Shown here in pieces: positions 62,446 through 64,000 of a stretch of DNA of 64,000 bases. This DNA comes from Paenibacillus peoriae. Its GTDB lineage: Bacteria; Bacillota; Bacilli; Paenibacillales; Paenibacillaceae. The notes under the pieces were generated by a model. It made no database searches and was not told where the DNA came from. It was given only the letters and a program-made list of their open reading frames with translations. Position 1 is the stretch's first letter. Each line of letters starts with the position of its first letter. The stretch covers positions 958,001 through 1,022,000 of the forward strand of contig NZ_CP092831.1 in assembly GCF_022531965.1 (NCBI RefSeq). The letters run 5' to 3'. The position numbers were made by a program, and so were the translations under genes.

Positions 62446-63321
62446 TCATGCCATAACCCCTTTTTGCCGTAACAATTCGGTAGTAGTACTCCAAAGTAGG
62501 CGTTGCATCTTGCTATCCCCACCAGGATATGTCGGCACAATCGGCTTACCAGTGCCAACATTAAAATATCCACCTGTCACTTCTCGATATTGAGATTCTG
62601 TTGCTAAACGAATAATAATTTCTGCTCCTCTTCGTGGGTCTCCGATGTGCAAAGCGTTCAATATTTTTGCAAGTACTGAAGAAAATCCTAACTCACGGCC
62701 AAGGCCGGTAACGTTAAATCCTGGATTAAGTGCGTTAACTACGATTCCGGTTCCATCCAGCTGACGTCCAAGTTCTTCTGTAAACATGATATTAAGAAGT
62801 TTAGTCTTTCCGTATATCTTAGATGAGCCTCTTGCGGTAAATGCAGATATATCTGTTAAATCCTCCGGTAATTTTAATTCGCCATGGTTGCGTGACGCTT
62901 CAGAAGCCACATTGACGATCCTAGCATTTGTGGATTCCATGAGTGAATTGAGTAGGGTATGCGTTAACAGCCACGGGGCAAGATAGTTTACGGCTATCAT
63001 TTCTGCCAAACCCTCTGAGGTTATTCGCTGTTCAAATCCATGTAATCCAGCATTGTTCACTAATACATCAATCTTTGGATAATTAGCTTTAATTTCATCA
63101 CCAATACGCCTGACATCTTTCATAAGAGACAAGTCCCCGAAAAAAAAGTCTACCTTTGTACTTGGCGCCAGATCTTTTAGAACATTTTTAGTCGTTTCAG
63201 CACGCTTTTCATTTCTGGCTGTTAAGACTAGATGCGCTCCGCGTTGGGCTAATTCAATTGCTACTAATTGTCCAAGACCGTTAGTAGCACCAGTGATTAC
63301 AATAGTCGGGTATGTCGACAT
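62446..63321 (-). CDS. Short-chain dehydrogenase/reductase
   Basis: A 291-residue classical SDR (retinol-dehydrogenase-like). Cofactor loop TGATNGLGQ (about 9-17), NNAG (VLVNNAGLHG), and catalytic Ser in NVASEASRN, with Tyr and Lys in SKIYGKTKLLN. The ATG at 63321 gives nine-base spacing to AGGAGG; two earlier ATGs abut it. It is divergent from a MarR regulator whose operators lie between them, so it is probably that regulator's target. Confidence 0.88.
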   Translation of the reverse strand: MSTYPTIVITGATNGLGQLVAIELAQRGAHLVLTARNEKRAETTKNVLKDLAPSTKVDFFFGDLSLMKDVRRIGDEIKANYPKIDVLVNNAGLHGFEQRITSEGLAEMIAVNYLAPWLLTHTLLNSLMESTNARIVNVASEASRNHGELKLPEDLTDISAFTARGSSKIYGKTKLLNIMFTEELGRQLDGTGIVVNALNPGFNVTGLGRELGFSSVLAKILNALHIGDPRRGAEIIIRLATESQYREVTGGYFNVGTGKPIVPTYPGGDSKMQRLLWSTTTELLRQKGVMA

Positions 63322-63412
63322 ATACATCATCCTCCTAATTCTCGATCCAATTACATTCTTATTCATGCTTACGCTTTAAGGTTGTAGATGCTTTATACTG
63401 TAGATCTTCTGC

Positions 63413-63441
63413 TTGACACTTATCAAAGCCGAAAATATGAT
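63413..63441 (+). promoter_or_regulatory. Promoter of the MarR gene
   Basis: TTGACA (63413-63418) and TATGAT (63436-63441) with a 17-base spacer, near consensus, running into the first operator palindrome. Confidence 0.7.
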
Positions 63442-63454
63442 TGATATATATCAA
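63441..63454. promoter_or_regulatory. MarR operator 1
   Basis: TTGATATATATCAA is a perfect 14-bp palindrome directly after the -10 of the MarR promoter. Confidence 0.7.
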
Positions 63455-63469
63455 GTATATGTATTTTAA

Positions 63470-63483
63470 TTGATATATGTCAA
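63470..63483. promoter_or_regulatory. MarR operator 2
   Basis: TTGATATATGTCAA, one mismatch from operator 1, centred 29 bases further downstream and 36 bases before the MarR start. Confidence 0.65.
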
Positions 63484-63518
63484 ATATATTCGAACTCATT
63501 CAAATAAGGTGGAGACAT

Positions 63519-63986
63519 ATGGATCATAAAACTCAACATTCAAATTCTACAAGAGAGCAATTAGAACTGAATCTTGGTGAACAACTTAATGCACTTATAA
63601 GCGCGTCACATGCACTCAATGTAAGAACAGCGGCACTTTTCGATCCATCATTACAACCTGCGGCTTTTCTGATCGTACGCTGCCTTCTTTCGTACGGTCC
63701 GGCAAGCGCTACATTTTTGGCGGAATCCACCGCTATGGATCGAAGCTCTGTCAGCCGACTTGTTACTCAGCTTAAACACTTGAATTATGTAAAAAGTGAA
63801 ACTCACCCTGAGGATCGTCGGGGAGTGTTAATATCCCTGACAGCTAATGGTCGTGAAAAAGCCCTAGAAGCTTTAAAAGAAAAAGAAAATGAGTTTTATC
63901 AACGTATTTCAACATGGGAGAATTCCAAACTTGAAGCGTTTATTGGTATGCTGAATTGTTTTAACGGTCAAGATTGCGAGGAGTAA
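63519..63986 (+). CDS. MarR-family transcriptional regulator
   Basis: A 155-residue winged-helix regulator. The recognition region is STAMDRSSVSRLVTQLKHLN (about 80-99) and the wing ETHPEDRRGVLISLT. The ATG at 63519 follows AAGGTGGAGA; the in-frame ATG at 63477 lies inside the second operator. It probably represses itself and the divergent SDR gene, as paired TTGATATATATCAA-type palindromes overlap the shared promoter region. Confidence 0.87.
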   Translation: MDHKTQHSNSTREQLELNLGEQLNALISASHALNVRTAALFDPSLQPAAFLIVRCLLSYGPASATFLAESTAMDRSSVSRLVTQLKHLNYVKSETHPEDRRGVLISLTANGREKALEALKEKENEFYQRISTWENSKLEAFIGMLNCFNGQDCEE

Positions 63987-64000
63987 TGATTCGACATAAA

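Overview
The window reads as a chromosomal segment of a spore-forming Gram-positive bacterium, most likely a Paenibacillus of the P. polymyxa group. This is an inference from gene content: a Tlp-type spore protein, low-to-moderate GC coding style with strong AGGAGG ribosome sites and many TTG/GTG starts, araNPQ plus a secreted arabinanase, catabolite-response-like boxes, and Fur boxes in front of siderophore operons whose permeases lack their own ATPase. No rRNA, tRNA, CRISPR array or intact insertion sequence was seen.

Layout. 0-2 kb: tail of a polar amino-acid ABC operon and an OsmC protein. 2.2-3.5 kb: penicillin-binding/beta-lactamase-fold serine hydrolase. 3.5-9.1 kb, minus strand: ferric-citrate-type uptake operon behind a perfect Fur box, then a CitA/CitB-family two-component system. 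9.2-12.6 kb: monooxygenase and aldo/keto reductase, an SdpI/SdpR-like immunity-repressor pair, a carboxylesterase and Tlp. 12.8-18.6 kb: araNPQ importer, threonine dehydratase and endo-arabinanase. 18.8-22 kb: second Fur-boxed siderophore operon. 22-38.7 kb: mostly housekeeping and transport genes (hydrolases, DoxX, DUF3048 lipoprotein, phosphate permease with its DUF47 partner, glutamine-type ABC transporter, CorA, YerC, CbiX, DgkB, RlmD).

39-46 kb is an AT-richer island with a type I restriction-modification system in the order half-S, R, S, M. Gene debris lies on both sides: a decayed rRNA-methyltransferase-like tail on the left, and on the right a 13-codon 3' remnant of a gene whose intact copy sits 1.8 kb further on. 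Then come a dihydrouridine synthase, an SF0329-type protein, a PLP decarboxylase, and a pectin (rhamnogalacturonan I) operon with an AraC regulator, a GH105 hydrolase and a GH112 phosphorylase. A WYL regulator/VOC pair and SelO follow.

58-62.3 kb is the most unusual block: a tightly coupled five-gene minus-strand operon encoding a DcrB/DUF1795-like protein, a VgrG-like spike, a pentapeptide-repeat protein, an Imm11-like protein and a DUF4280 PAAR-like tip protein. It resembles the effector-loading end of a contractile injection system in a Gram-positive genome, with no toxin, sheath or tube gene in view. The window ends with an SDR/MarR divergent pair carrying clear operators.

Two non-coding patterns stand out: an 18-22 bp palindrome (arms AGGATTTT/AAAATCCT) occurring four times between genes, and a 230-bp imperfect inverted-repeat element at 32.3-32.5 kb. 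All product calls come from reading the sequence and recalling protein families; no database search was run.
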